NCBI GenBank assembly: GCA_016648135.1
Contig: JADDOH010000284.1
Span: 1 to 64,000, forward strand
Length of the DNA: 64,000 nt
Direction: 5' to 3'
DNA from: Agrypnia vestita
Taxonomy: Eukaryota > Arthropoda > Insecta > Trichoptera > Phryganeidae
The position numbers were made by a program, and so were the translations under genes. The notes under the pieces are model-generated. The model was given only the letters and a program-made list of their open reading frames with translations, had not been told where the DNA came from and ran no database searches. Numbering within the stretch: the stretch's first letter is position 1; the number at the start of each line of letters is the position of its first letter. This document shows, one piece after another, positions 36,595-47,930 of the stretch.

Positions 36595-37395
36595 ATTATC
36601 TGTTGATAATTTTAATATTGAATTAAAAATTATTAAACAGATCGCGTTTAATAATGGTTATGATAAAAAATTAATTGACATTATGTTAAATAAAAAGTAG
36701 AAGAATATTTTTTTTAAATCTTTTGTTTACCCTTCAATTTTTGATTCTAATAAACATTGGAGGAAAATTATATTTATAAATAATGAAATTTCTAATTCAA
36801 TTGTTAAAAATATTTCAAATGTTGTTCAACCAGCTTTTTATACTAATAATAAATTTAAAAAAGACATATTAAATAATAAAATTAAGGATAATTTAAAAAA
36901 AATCGGGTGTTTATAAATTAATTTGTAATGATTGTGATTATTTTTATACAGGAAAAACGTGTAGAAATTTTGGAATTAGAGTTAAGGAACACTTAAGGTG
37001 TTAAATAGTAAAAATTATTCTGAATTTTCTAACCATCTTTTGGCTATGGATCATTCTTTTGATATTAATAAGGGTTTACAAATTTCACAAACAAATTATA
37101 CAGAATCACAATTTGATAAATTAGAAATTTTGGAAATAAGAAAGAGTGTAAATAGTAAATTGAATATTATAAATAATCGGGTCCTTTTTGCAAACAGTTA
37201 TCTTTTAAATTTATTTTCATGTTAATTAGGTACTTTATACTATCATTTTCCGTATATAACTTTTTAATATTTTGATCTATACTTCGATTTTTAAATATTA
37301 TTTTTGTCATCCTGACGAAGAAGCCATTGGTTTCGAAACACGTTGAATTTTTTCAATAAATAAGTGGTTTTAACAAAGTTAATTTATATCAATTA
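36595..37395 (+). mobile_element. Penelope-like element, 3' half with GIY-YIG domain
   Basis: PLEs encode a reverse transcriptase joined to a GIY-YIG endonuclease. Here the linker after the RT is visible (IKQIAFNNGYDKKLIDIML), then HWRKIIFINNEIS, then the endonuclease: GVYKLICNDCDYFYTGKT (GIY to GVY, YIG to YTG), RNFGIRVKEHLR (catalytic-type Arg and Glu-His), SEFSNHLLAMDHSFDINKGL and LEILEIRKSVNS. It ends with the stop at 37222. One stop lies in the linker and one frameshift after VKEHLR. The RT itself is absent. A hammerhead-like motif lies 90 bp past the ORF, and the terminus ends TTCAATAAATAAGTGGTTTT. Confidence 0.85.
37308..37348 (+). ncRNA. Hammerhead ribozyme-like motif (PLE 3' terminus)
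   Basis: Box 1 CTGACGA is at 37312-37318. Helix II GAAGCC (37320-37325) pairs with GGTTTC (37329-37334), with one G-U pair, over ATT. GAAA is at 37335-37338, followed by CACGTT; GUU (37342-37344) is a permitted NUH triplet. Helix I is short (TC against GA). Confidence 0.65.
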
Positions 37396-38224
37396 CAAAT
37401 AAAATTTATCTTATTATGCTTAATTTTAAGTTCTTGTAGTACGGAGATATTTGTGCGTCTCGCTTTCCATACGTATACGCATTTTCTACATCCAACACCA
37501 CATTTCAAAGGCATCGAATCGATAATTTTGATCCCAATTCTACCGTAAAGTGTATAATATCATATTCAACAAAAATGGTTATTAAATAATACTTTATAAA
37601 AAGAACTTGGTAACATGATGAAATCCGATGATTTAGAAATAAATCTTGAAGGCAGTTTCGGCCGCTCTGAAAGTTTTGACACTTTTAAAATACAAAAAAT
37701 AATCTTTGTGCGAAATATCTAAAACTTTTCGCGATTATATCGCTTATGACACCAGCCGACAATGGCATTTTGAAATTCAGTTTTCAGTTCGGGAGTGTCA
37801 GGTTGTTTGAGATTCCCTCAGCCAAGAAGGCTCTTGTCATTTTAAATCAATACGGGGTCTTAACAAGCTGCGAGGTGTTTTTTTCCACCGACAATATATT
37901 TATAACGACAGATGTAAATCGTTTTACGATTATTTTTGTCACATTTCAACAGATTTTGGTTAAATGGAAAAGTATTCCGTTGTTAACGTGACCTCGATAT
38001 TTTATAAAAGATATTTTTTAGGATATATCGGATGAGTATACCTACATAGATTAAAAAAACACACTATACTTTATTTTTTTCTTCATTTTCTTTATCCTAA
38101 TCAGGTTTCTTACACAGTACTCTTCCACCGCTCTCTGTTGCGCACTGTGATGATCATTAAGGGACACTTCTTGTCTTCTTCTTTAACCTTTATCTCTCCA
38201 GTACTGGATATACGCCTCTTCTAT

Positions 38225-38520
38225 ACCCTTCTAGCCTATTGTATTTCATTTGGAAGGGGTTAATCATTAAAACACTCAAGCGGATTGATGAGTTTTAAAA
38301 TCAGCCGCCCTTAACATACGGAAAAGATGGTGTTCGTATTATGGGTCAGTCTGACCCATAATGGGTGTCCGCCCATTATGGGTCAGACTGCCATAGATAC
38401 TGCCTATTTGTATGCGACAGGTATTTTATTTCTCTCCTACTCTTCACATCTGGTGATTTTTCCCCTATCCGCCACCTTGGGATGCATCTCCAAGCGGCAC
38501 AGGCTCCATTGAAAATTAGG
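38225..38520 (+). repeat. Dispersed repeat, family G copy 1
   Basis: It shares with 41440-41680 the run AAACACTCAAGCG...GAGTTTTAAA, CAGCCGCCCTTAACA, ACCCATTATGGGTCAG (here expanded into an inverted cluster), TATTTTATTTC and TTTTCCCCTATCCGCCACC. This copy contains a small palindrome, GGGTCAGTCTGACCC. It is probably a 3' UTR or SINE-like block; class unknown. Confidence 0.7.
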
Positions 38521-38579
38521 GACACTAATGAGGTGTTAGTGAGCGCAATAGGAGGTGACATGCTTAAAAATGATTGTTC

Positions 38580-39070
38580 ACCCAATAGCTTTATTAATTA
38601 ATTTGTAATATTTGTAATCATTTCTATATAGAAAAGATTGTAAAAAAAATTAATAAGAATTAAAGAGCACTTAAGATGTCAATATAGCAATTCTGAATTT
38701 AATCTGAATTTTCCTATGATCTTTTGAAAACAACCCACTGTTTTGATATTAATAAGGGTCAGCATAGTTTTCATACAAGTAACATAGTGCATATTGATAA
38801 ATTTGAAATTTTAGATATAGGAAAAAGTGGTAATTATAAATTAAATATTACTTATAAATAACCAGATTCTGTTTTCAAAAAGCCATCATTTAAATTTGTT
38901 TTCAAATTAGTTCTTAATTATTTTAAGTGTTCATCTCCCATATACCTACTTATCTTTTAATTTTGGTAATGTCTATACATCGATTTACAATTTTTATCCA
39001 TTGTATTCTGATGAAGGAACGCTTGGCCCCAAAAATTATTGATAATTCAACAAATCAGTGGTCAATTCAA
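38580..39070 (+). mobile_element. Decayed Penelope-like element 3' half
   Basis: Recognisable pieces in broken frames align with the copy at 36.9-37.4 kb: AGAATTAAAGAGCACTTAAG (RxKEHLR), TTTGATATTAATAAGGG (FDINKG) and TTTGAAATTTTAGATATAG. The terminus has CTGATGAAGGAACG...GGCCCCAAAAATT, where box 1 survives but GAAA is lost. Confidence 0.65.
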
Positions 39071-39172
39071 AGTGTTTTCTTGTAAATACCCTTTATTTAT
39101 TAAAAGACCTTTTTATAATAAGCTTTTATTTATTGAATAAAATATATTATTAGACCAAGAAGCTTAATACAG

Positions 39173-39346
39173 TAACTTGTTGGTCTTATGATTAGGATTC
39201 TCGTCTCGTGATCCAAAGATCTTGGGTTTGAACCTCACTCCTGACCAGTAAATAAGTCCTATTTTCATAGCACAAGGGTTTTGCTTAGTTTGAAAATAGT
39301 AAGAATATTGATTTGACACGTATTCCGTGTTCGCATCTCTATTTTA
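39173..39346 (+). mobile_element. tRNA-derived SINE, copy 1
   Basis: The head resembles a tRNA: A-box-like GGTCTTATGATTAGGA, a CTCGTCTCGTGATCC anticodon-arm region, and B-box-like GGGTTTGAACC. The body TATTTTCATAGCACAAG, then GAAAATAGTAAGAATATTG, and the 3' end GACACGTATTCCGTGTTCGC ATCTCTATTT are shared with 43130-43300 and, inverted, 51583-51750. GACACG...CGTGTTC may form a terminal hairpin. Confidence 0.82.
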
Positions 39347-40199
39347 AAAACAAATTAATAATAATTTTACTAAAAATGCCACAACATGCCATGAAGCATG
39401 CAATGAGGGAAGAGAAAAACATCACAAGTATACCCAGGCTTGAGATAATCATATAAATATGTTCCGACATTATCAGGATTCATTTAATAAAAACTGATTC
39501 GAATATTCGGCAAGAAATTTTACTTTTAAAAAGTCCTCTGCAAGTTAAATCAGTACCCATATCTAAGAGGCGTATATATGCACTGGTATGATAAATGTTT
39601 TGTGCATTAAAATTGAAGTGTTATGGAAAAATTTAGGAGATGAAAATAATATTTAAATCATTATGAATCTTTAAAATTTGTTATGATTAGCTTAATTTAA
39701 TAAAGTTTTTTGTGAGTCGAGGAAGTTTTTGCATCAAAAATACGTTTTCAGACCAATGGGATAATTTGTTATTTTTCAACAGCAGAACATTAATTTCCTT
39801 CAAGGAGAGAGCTCAATCGTTAGTAACAATCAATCATTGTCATTGTCAATATGGTTTGGGGGTTTTATTTCAAAAGGCTTTCGTTTTAATGATTCAATAA
39901 ATTAATAGTGATCTGAAAGTTTTTCCTTCCAGAAAAAACACACCCTAATTTATTATTTACCACTAGAAAAATAGCCGACCGGTAAATGCCAACTGCCTTA
40001 TTGGCAGACTGATGGAGTAGGTTTAGTTGACAATTACTTATTTGTCGAAGTATTGGCGTTTATCATACATTTAAGCAAACAATTTTACAAACAGTATTTT
40101 ATGACATGTCACTTATAATTCAAGTAAAGGTTAATTAACCCTAGACTTTATTTGATATTTTTTCTAAGCGGTGGCTTTTTATAAGTCGACTATTTTTTA

Positions 40200-40442
40200 T
40201 TAGTAACCCGTCAAAAATGACAATACTTTTACATATCGGTTCCTAAAGAACAAGTATGTATTTATTTTATTTTAAAAAATAAAATAAAAATTTTGGGAAA
40301 AAAAATTTAGGAAAAAAAAATTTTCGGAATAAATTAAAAAAAATTTTGAGAATAATTTTTTACTATAAAAAATTTTACAAGGACAGAAAGACAGACGGAC
40401 GGACGGACGGACAGACAGACAAATAAATTATTGTAATTGGGA
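40200..40442 (-). mobile_element. Helitron-like family A copy, 243 bp
   Basis: On the minus strand it starts TCCCAATTACAATAATTTAT after A (40443). It contains the GTCTGTCTGTCCGTCCGTCC block and poly-T/A, then CCTAAGGAACC-like sequence and TGTCATTTTTGACGGGTTAC. The final CTAG is altered (CTAA). Confidence 0.75.
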
Positions 40443-41439
40443 TTAAAATTTCAACTACATCATACTTCGCAAATTGTTAAACTTACCAGCATGTCAAAGT
40501 CGTATTTTCCAATGTCCTGTCGCTGACTAAGTTGACAAGAAGAATCAACGCTATATACTCAATAGATTGAAAGGAAAAATAACAAATGTTCGCCTTGTTA
40601 GTCTGGACGACTAACAGTAGCCATCTAGGATTAAGTAAAGTTAAGTGGGAAAAATTTAAGATAACGAAAAAGAAATAATAATAGTTTCCTGTATGTGCTT
40701 GTTTTCTTCACCGTTGTCATGAAAATACCTCTTTTATAATAATTTGCCTTCTTCCCGTCAATATGAGTTACGTAGGTAATCTCTTGAACTATTTTTCAAC
40801 GTACATGTTCCTTTTTAGCATAAAATTATAATTTGATGATTTAATTCCACGAGAATTTTTGATTATATGCCATAACATTTGTGAAAAATGAATTGATATT
40901 ATTTATTATGTATTCACATTGTAGGTTAGTACAGAACTAGGTACATGCATATTAACATTAATTTTTCATAATTTATTGCTCTTATGTAAAAAATATTAAC
41001 ATACTCTTTTATTAGACTGAGGTCTGTGATGAAGGAGATACATAATATAATTACCGAAGCCTTGAATCACGAAGACAGGAATGCCTAATGATTTGGAGAG
41101 TAAAAATCGTAAGAAACATTGTGGCTTATTCGTATCAAATAATTATCTGCGTCATCAAGGTCTTGCATTATTCCATAATCCAAAATGCAGAACGGATGTA
41201 ATAAATAGGCACACCATTACGCTTAGTGTACAGCTTATAAATATACTGAGTGATCATAACGATATATTTAATGACGACATTAAAAGTAACACATAAAAAA
41301 ATCACTCCCATGCAATATACTCAACGCATATAGTACCGGGAAATGTAGTAATCTGTCATATAATTATTAAAATTATCAATCTCCAAGACCATAAACTATA
41401 GTCTATTGGCATAATATATTCAGCAACGTATCTTGCTCA

Positions 41440-41680
41440 GGTGTTTGGCATTAAAACACCACGCTTGCCAGACGGGTTGGTGAGTTTTAAATCAGCCGCC
41501 CTTAACAGAGGGAACAGACGCTGTTTGTAGCCACCCATTATGGGTCAGACGCTACTGCCTGTTGGTCTGCGAGATGTATTTTATTTCCCTCCGCGCCCTC
41601 CATATCTGGCGAGCTTTCCCCTATCCGCCACCTGGAGACGCATCTCCTAGCGGTTACAGGCTCCGCCGAAGACGAGAGAC
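41440..41680 (+). repeat. Dispersed repeat, family G copy 2
   Basis: This is the second copy of the block at 38225-38520, with CCCATTATGGGTCAGACGCT and TTTCCCCTATCCGCCACC. It runs directly into a LINE tail at about 41690. The open frames inside are not supported as genes. Confidence 0.7.
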
Positions 41681-41689
41681 GGCCTCCCA

Positions 41690-41885
41690 GAGTTCTGTAA
41701 CGGAGACCTTGGGAAAATAAAAGAGGCATTGGAAGACCTCAAAAGAGATGGGCTGATGATATTGTCGCTGTGGGGGGAAAGAAATGGCAACAATTAGCCA
41801 ACAACAGGAAAGAATGGAAAAATAAGGTTGAGGCCTATATCCAGCAGTGGAAAGACGAAGGCTGATGAAGAAGAAGAAGAATAAG
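41690..41885 (+). pseudogene. LINE tail (RTE-type RT C-terminus)
   Basis: A clean 50-residue frame reads RGIGRPQKRWADDIVAVGGK, then KWQQLANNRKEWKNKVEAYI and ends KDEG, stop. This is the conserved C-terminal tail of RTE-like ORFs. It is followed by GAAGAAGAAGAAG. The family G repeat lies immediately upstream, so that block could be part of the same element or its insertion site. Confidence 0.75.
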
Positions 41886-43129
41886 ATCTTGATCAGGATA
41901 AGGGTGAATGAAGAAGGTTGATAAACCGTTTGCAATGAAGGGGTATTGGATGTTAGTGTGTTATTTGGAGAGTAAAAAAAATGTTATAAGTGTTTATTAT
42001 AACATGTTCTTGCTATTTATTATAATGTTGTACGTGGTTTTCGTATTATGTGTAATCTGTCATCAAAAGAATGATAAAAGAATATTCCTCCAAGTTAGTT
42101 TATCTCTCTATGTTATTGTTGGACTGTCGCTAAGTCTGTTTTGGTGAAACATGACGAAAGGCAATAAAAGTGAAATTGAACGTCTTGTCTTCTGTCATTG
42201 AATCAAATTACGAAAAATGAAAGATAATTATTACCGAATTAAACGTAATGGAAGGGAGTAAATAACAAAGCCAATGATAGGTCCGACGCCAGAAAGGCAG
42301 CGCATTGCGGTAACGCAATGGTGGGCGTCTCAGCTATGGCGTGCTTTGTTTGGTGTTCCAGAGATGGCGGTAAGTACCTGCCACAATTTTTTTGGTAAGA
42401 TTTGACTAAATTAAATTTCACTTTACCGAAACATCGCTCAAGCCTAATACATCCCATCAAATACAATAAGAGCAGTAAATAGAAACATATGAAACATTAA
42501 CAATTACCCTAGCCATCAATTACTCGATACGCCTGATTCCACGCACACCTGCCAAACCAATTATCGTAACATATAATAATTACAACCTGACGTAATTTTC
42601 CAATAAGTAAAGGTACCCGTACACTTTGAAGTTTCAAGTGTGTTAATATATAAGTTTCTATATAGGTTGAAGGTGGAGACCCTTCAAGCGCAGAACTTTT
42701 GGATCAATACAGAAATTCCATTTAAATACTTCCGAGCGTTGGAAAAATCACCTCTGAAGTTTCGCTATGAGCGGAAAAAAAATTCTGACTTCATTTAAAC
42801 TCAACGAGTGATTAATCTGTGTTACCTACGTTGCTTGATTTTTATTTGCGCGATTGAAATGAACCAACTTTCATATATTTAATCAACAGTCCACACTATA
42901 TGCAGTGTTAGTTATTATTTTTATAATTATACCATAATTTTTGGATGATAAGTCGCACCGAACTATGGGATGATTCCTGAATTTTAGTCAATTTTAAGAA
43001 AAAATTGTACCGATCTATTAAATTATCATACGAAATTCGATATTTTTATCATATTAAAAAAATCGATCACGAGCGAACCAAGATCACCAGTTAGTGCCGA
43101 TTTATCGGTGGTTTGGTAGGTTGAGTAGA

Positions 43130-43300
43130 TTGTTGGTGTTGTGGTTAGGACACTCGTCTCGTGATCCAAAGGTCGCGGGATCTAACCAGACTAGCAAGTT
43201 AGTTCTATTTTCATAACACTAGCGTTTAGCTTAATTTGAAAATAGTAAGAATATTGATGTGACACGTATTCCGTGTTCGCATCTCTATTTAAAAAAAAAA
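43130..43300 (+). mobile_element. tRNA-derived SINE, copy 2
   Basis: A-box-like TGGTGTTGTGGTTAGGACAC, CTCGTCTCGTGATCCAAAGG, and the shared 3' body to GTGTTCGCATCTCTATTT, followed by A10. The B-box region is damaged by a deletion (GGGATCTAACC). Confidence 0.82.
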
Positions 43301-43353
43301 GATTACTAAAAGTTTTAATCTATAGCAAATGTAGGTATATATAATTTTAACTA

Positions 43354-44190
43354 AGACTAAAATTCCACGTTCCATGTAGATCTCGTAGACACAACCCAGT
43401 CTTTCACATTGATTTTACCTCATCCAACTATCGTCGGAATTCATATTTCTTGAGGGTATGCGATGCATTCAATAAATTGATTATTGGATATTGATCTGTT
43501 CGAGTGCAGCCACACAAGATTAAGAAAAATTTTGAGTACTGAATTTTTTTCCACGCAATAATTAAGTTTCTTTTTCTTTTGTTTAAATTTTTTATTCTTT
43601 CTTTCTATATAATTAATATGCCTTAGTATATCATAAATATTTATCATTACTGACACATTTCTGTTTGTTTAAATTTTTTATTCTTTCTTTCTATATAATT
43701 AATATGCCTTAGTATATCATAAATATTTATCATTACTGACATATTTCTGTTTGTTTAAACTTTTTATTCTTTCTTTCTATATAATAAATATGCCTTAGTA
43801 TATCATAAATATTTATCATTACGGACATATTTCTGTTTGCTTAAATTTTTTAATCTTTCTTTCTATATAATTAATATGCCTTAGTATATCATAAATATTT
43901 ATCATAACTGACATATTTCTGTTTGTCTAAATTTTTTATTCTTTCTTTCTATATAATTAATATGCCTTAGTATATCATAAATATCTATCATTACTGACAT
44001 ATTTCTGTTTGTTTAAATTTTTTATTCTTTCTTTCTATATAATTAATATGCCTTAGTATATCATAAATATTTATCATTACTGACATATTTCTAAATGTGG
44101 AGACCTGTAATTGGCCATCTATATTGTATCAATGTTTTCAATGCTTTTTTTTGTGCTGTTGGTCTTCCATAAAAAAATTAAATAAATAAG
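43354..44190 (+). mobile_element. LINE copy 2, 3' end only
   Basis: It matches the 3' part of the element at 797-5190, in opposite orientation. It begins in the ORF2 C-terminus (CGTAGACACAACCCAGTCTT encodes the RRHNPVF block) and runs through CGAGTGCAGCCACACAAG and the end of the ORF. Six tandem 3' UTR repeats, the terminal block AATGTGGAGACCTGTAATTG and a TAAATAAA tail follow. It is 5'-truncated. Small deletions (for example near 43490) shift the frame. Confidence 0.93.
43590..44095 (+). repeat. Six 86-87-bp tandem repeats of the LINE 3' UTR
   Basis: Units are marked by TATCATTACTGACA-type strings at about 43640, 43730, 43818, 43903, 43990 and 44077. They are inverted relative to 919-1350 and number one more. 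Confidence 0.92.
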
Positions 44191-45009
44191 CCATAAGAAC
44201 CTTTTTTTTGAAACTTTTGTCGGTGCTATAATTATTTATATTTTCACGAGATTCTAAAATGATAAAACTGTATAATATCGAGTATTTCCGAAATAGTATG
44301 AACGTTTAGAATGCATTAGAATGAACTGGAAGAGTATGAAATATACAATATTATACCAGAATATATCTTCACAAAATTTTGAAAACTATAATTTATTTGC
44401 CATACCTACTATCTGCATATCTGACATGCACTGCAAAATTAAATGACTTATTTTACTCATGATATTATTGATTCATTGGAGTTGAAATTGTAGAGATCAT
44501 TCATTAAATTAGGTAAAAAACATTAACTTTGTTACCTATATGAGAGTGATATTTTTATATTAAAATTCCTAAGTTTCGAGAGAAACAGAATCTCTCATCG
44601 ACTGGTGAAGTATTAAACGGCCTGCTTTTAAATATAGAATTTTTTCTTTGATTTGGTTCAAATTAAGTACTGACAAAATGAGCTGAAGTTACTTTTGTAA
44701 GGGTAGTTGTAACGGAAATATTGAGAGACGAAGAGGAGAGATAATGATGGTAATATTGTTAGATAAATTACCTGAGTTCAAATTTATTTTAATCTCCAAA
44801 ATTTCATTTTTTTTTATTTTTTCACCCTTGTGCGTGACGAGATGGAGAAACTTAATAGGAAATGAAGGAAAATAATGATTAATATCAATGTCGTGGTTCG
44901 CAAATTAAGAAAAAATATTGCTAGTAAGGCAAAAAGTTATTAAATTCAACAACATATTCATATTTTTGAAGTTGTAATTTTTCAGAACAAAGTTCTGTGA
45001 AGTTTTTAA

Positions 45010-45461
45010 AACCAAATTAATTAATCAATTAGGAAGACATACAGAAAAATCTAATCCACGAAAAAATATTTTGGCTACTACCGGGATTAGACTACCCGGA
45101 TCACCTCCTTTCTGGGGCCGGTGCTCAAACCACTAAGCTATAGGAGCCTTGTAGATTTCCGTGAATATATCACCTTATATGTAATTCTCATTTTTATTAA
45201 TTGATTAATTTTTATTTTTGTATCGTATCAAAAAAGTGGATTGCTCTATGGACAAAAATAAAAATGAATCAATTAATAATAATGAGAATTGCATATGAGG
45301 TCGATATATTCACGGAAATCTACAAGGCTCCTATAGCTTAGTGGTCAGAGCACCGGCCCGGAAAGGAGGTGACCCGGGTTCGAATTCCCTTAGTAGCCAA
45401 AATATTTTTTCGTCGATTAGATTTTTCTATATGTCTTTCTAATTAATTAATTAATTTGGTT
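45010..45461. mobile_element. Snap-back element with tRNA-like sequence in both arms
   Basis: Arms 45010-45221 and 45252-45461 are inverted copies, roughly 90 percent identical, around a 30-base loop. Each arm contains a tRNA-like unit. In the right arm (+, 45330-45400) GCTCCTA pairs 6 of 7 with TAGTAGC, the D-arm TAGCTTAGTGGTCAGAGCA is good, the anticodon arm is poor (no U33), and the T-loop TTCGAAT is good. The left-arm unit (-) has a restored T-stem but an altered T-loop. Outer ends carry ATTAATTAATT. It is best read as a foldback pair of tRNA-derived repeats, not two working tRNA genes. Confidence 0.85.
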
Positions 45462-45799
45462 CAAAAAGCTTTTATTTCTAGAAGTTTGAACAATGTATTA
45501 ACTATTGCAATCACCGCAAAAAATTTCGTAAATGCCGCTTCTATTAAATGATTTATTTGTGACTTTAAATTTAGGGGTAACGCGCTCAAGTTGTTATTAG
45601 TTTAATATGGGTATAATATTAGGAGGGAGGAAATTTAGTAAGTTTAGTAAATATTGGGCCTTTATATAAGACTTATTTCACATACACCTTTACAAAAAAT
45701 AATTTTATTAATCACAGTTCAGATACCAATGTTTTAAAATTAACTCATCAAACCGATTTTATAGTTCGAATGATGGCCTTACATTATTTAAGTTAAAAA

Positions 45800-46300
45800 A
45801 AACTGACCCATAAAAACCAAGTTTTTATTTTACTCCCTTTCTTTATAAATTAAGTTAACCATCATGTAATAATTGATTGACTGAAAATGAAACATGTCTA
45901 GACAAATATCTATGTCAAAAATCTCTAAAAATATCTCTTTATTATTTGATTTCTTCCCAAAAAACCGAAGTGTGCTGTCATCTGTGAACCAATTGTCATA
46001 AATTTTCGAAATTCAAAAAAATTGAAGTACCTATTATACCTACCGATGGAGTGATTCAAATTTTAAATATTCCGTGACGTTATCGGGCAGCCGGCGCCGT
46101 TGGTAGTAATCAAACTTTTGTAACGATTCCAGTTTGAAAAAACCATTAAAATTTTTAAAAATCCAAAATTATACTATAATTATTATTATTTTTTAACGAA
46201 AATTTGATAGATCTTTTTGATTACGGGAAAAGGGTTAAAAATCAATCCAAGAAAACAAGCAAGGACACGCCACGATTTAAAAGAAAGGAAGAAAATACAA
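45800..46300 (+). repeat. Dispersed repeat, family C copy 1
   Basis: It shares with 61915-62465 (+) and 54645-54960 (-): ACCCATAAAAACCAAGTTTT, ACTCCCTTTCTTT, GAAAAAACCATTAAAATTT, TTTGATAGATCTT and CGGGAAAAGGGTTAAAAATC. The inner ends CTCCCTTTCTTT and AAAGAAAGGAAG are roughly inverted. No coding; probably a non-autonomous transposon. Confidence 0.75.
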
Positions 46301-46499
46301 CAAAAAACACTATTATCTCTTAAAAGACTGTGCTAAAAAAAAACTTTGGGGACGGTGAAGTAACAGTGTTACCTGATTAAAAATCGGCATAGTTTTTAAT
46401 ATGTGATAAAATATACATAAATACGATACAGATAAGACTTTTAAAAGGTCCCTTTATATAATTATGTAAGGTAAACATACATATTTGCATTATTTTAGT

Positions 46500-47330
46500 A
46501 AATTATTATAAAATTATGGCAAATCGAATTTGCGTGCGCTTCCGCCGATGTTTCGTTGGCAACTGAATACAACGAAGCGGTCGCCAGCTCGCTTCAGTCG
46601 CCTGCACTCCGTCTTTGTCTAACACATGTTACCCGACTCTACCGTACTCTTTATATATTCTTTTGCTTTCGCCGAAACGCTAGCAACCTCCATCTCTGTC
46701 CTACATGAAATGTATGGTATTGTCGTGCTCTTTCTTGCTCGATTTAACTGCGATGTACAATATTCTGCTCTCTCTTGCACACTGGCCGAAAATACGAGAG
46801 TAATGAATAAACATTTTTAAATTAAAAAATCCGTATATTCCTAACAGTTTAATTTAGTAATTTTGGTGTGAAAATGTCTATTCGATGATTATAAAAAATG
46901 TGACGTTTTAGTTTTCGTAAATAAGGTAGATATTTCATATTTTGTATGACAGGTAGACCTGCGTTATATCACCGACACACAGGAGTTATGAAAAAATGTT
47001 GTCATTTTTTTTACACAAAAATGACAATTTTTAACGGAATGTCAGATGAAACCTTATTGTTCCAAGGCCGCGAATTATCAAGACAGCGTAGAGTGGTTCG
47101 CCACTCTCGGCTGTCGTAAACATACGAAACGTTCTCCATTCTTGACCGGGCGACAAATTTCAAACGGCTCTAGTCAGCACATGACTTTGAATCATTTCTG
47201 CTGTCAAACTTTGGTAGTTAAGAAAATCGGTGCGGCGGTTTTCGTTGAATTTATCGCCCTGCCGAATTGTCCCACTTGAAAATGCCTCCCCACACTCTCA
47301 CACTGATCAATACAGGCATTCAGCCTCAGG
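46500..47330. other. GC-richer stretch, no gene recognised
   Basis: 46540-46800 and 47040-47290 are less AT-rich and contain open frames (46626-46820, 47046-47279) without recognisable motifs or partners in this window. Possibly older transposon sequence. Confidence 0.3.
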
Positions 47331-47399
47331 ATTGATATTAATGTGTCCACTCGAAACAAGAAAGGCCGGTGCCATCATTTTGACGGCGACGCAATATTA

Positions 47400-47930
47400 A
47401 TTGAAGATTATTTTTGGAATCTATATTGGCAAAACAAAGAAATTTTGAAACTAGGGTTAAAGAACATATCAAAGCATTAACTAGCAATATTGATTCTGAT
47501 TTTGAAAAACATTTAATAGAATATGACCATACATTTGATATTAACACAGGTTTAAAATTTTTACGTTTCAGCTATAAGATACCACAAATACATAATTTAG
47601 AAATACTCGAAGTTAGGAAAAACGTTAATATTAAGTCTAACATAATAAATACACAGACGAAATTTTTGCACAATCCTATTTTGAATATTTTTCCACTTAA
47701 CATTCCACATTGTCCAAATGACCCATAATAATTAACACCTTGAACCCCCCCCCCCCCTCCCCTCACCAACCCCCTCACCAACCCCTTTACCGTAATACAT
47801 TTGCTTTGTTTAACTTTTAAAGATCTTTAGTACACAATAATCCTGAAGAAGAGAACACTGTTCTCGAAACATGTAGATTTTTTAATCTAATAAAGTGGTG
47901 AAAACAAAGTAATTTGTGTTTTATTTTAAT
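47400..47930 (+). mobile_element. Penelope-like element, 3' end with GIY-YIG remnant
   Basis: The frame starts within the endonuclease: IYIGKT (in one frame), then NFETRVKEHIKALTSN, KHLIEYDHTFDINTGL, HNLEILEVRKNVN and a stop at 47726-47728. This parallels the 37 kb copy residue by residue (HLLAMDHSFDINKGL, LEILEIRKSVNS). A poly-C tract with CACCAACCCC repeats (47745-47790) follows, then a hammerhead-like motif and the tail AATAAAGTGGTGAAAACAAA. Confidence 0.83.
47839..47880 (+). ncRNA. Hammerhead ribozyme-like motif (PLE 3' terminus)
   Basis: Helix I strand AATC (47839-47842) pairs with GATT (47876-47879). Box 1 CTGAAGA is at 47843-47849. Helix II GAGAAC (47851-47856) pairs perfectly with GTTCTC (47860-47865) over ACT. 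GAAA is at 47866-47869, then CATGTA with triplet GUA at 47873-47875. ACATGT is self-complementary, as expected for a dimeric helix III. Confidence 0.78.

Noticed and set aside
39009..39040. Functional hammerhead ribozyme
   Set aside because: CTGATGA is present but the GAAA box is lost (CCCCAAAAA) and helix II pairs poorly; treated as a decayed terminus. The same applies to 6835, 16070, 32200, 51897 and 52207.
45330..45400. A functional tRNA gene
   Set aside because: The anticodon stem is mispaired, U33 is missing and the T-stem is broken; the inverted partner copy points to a repeat.
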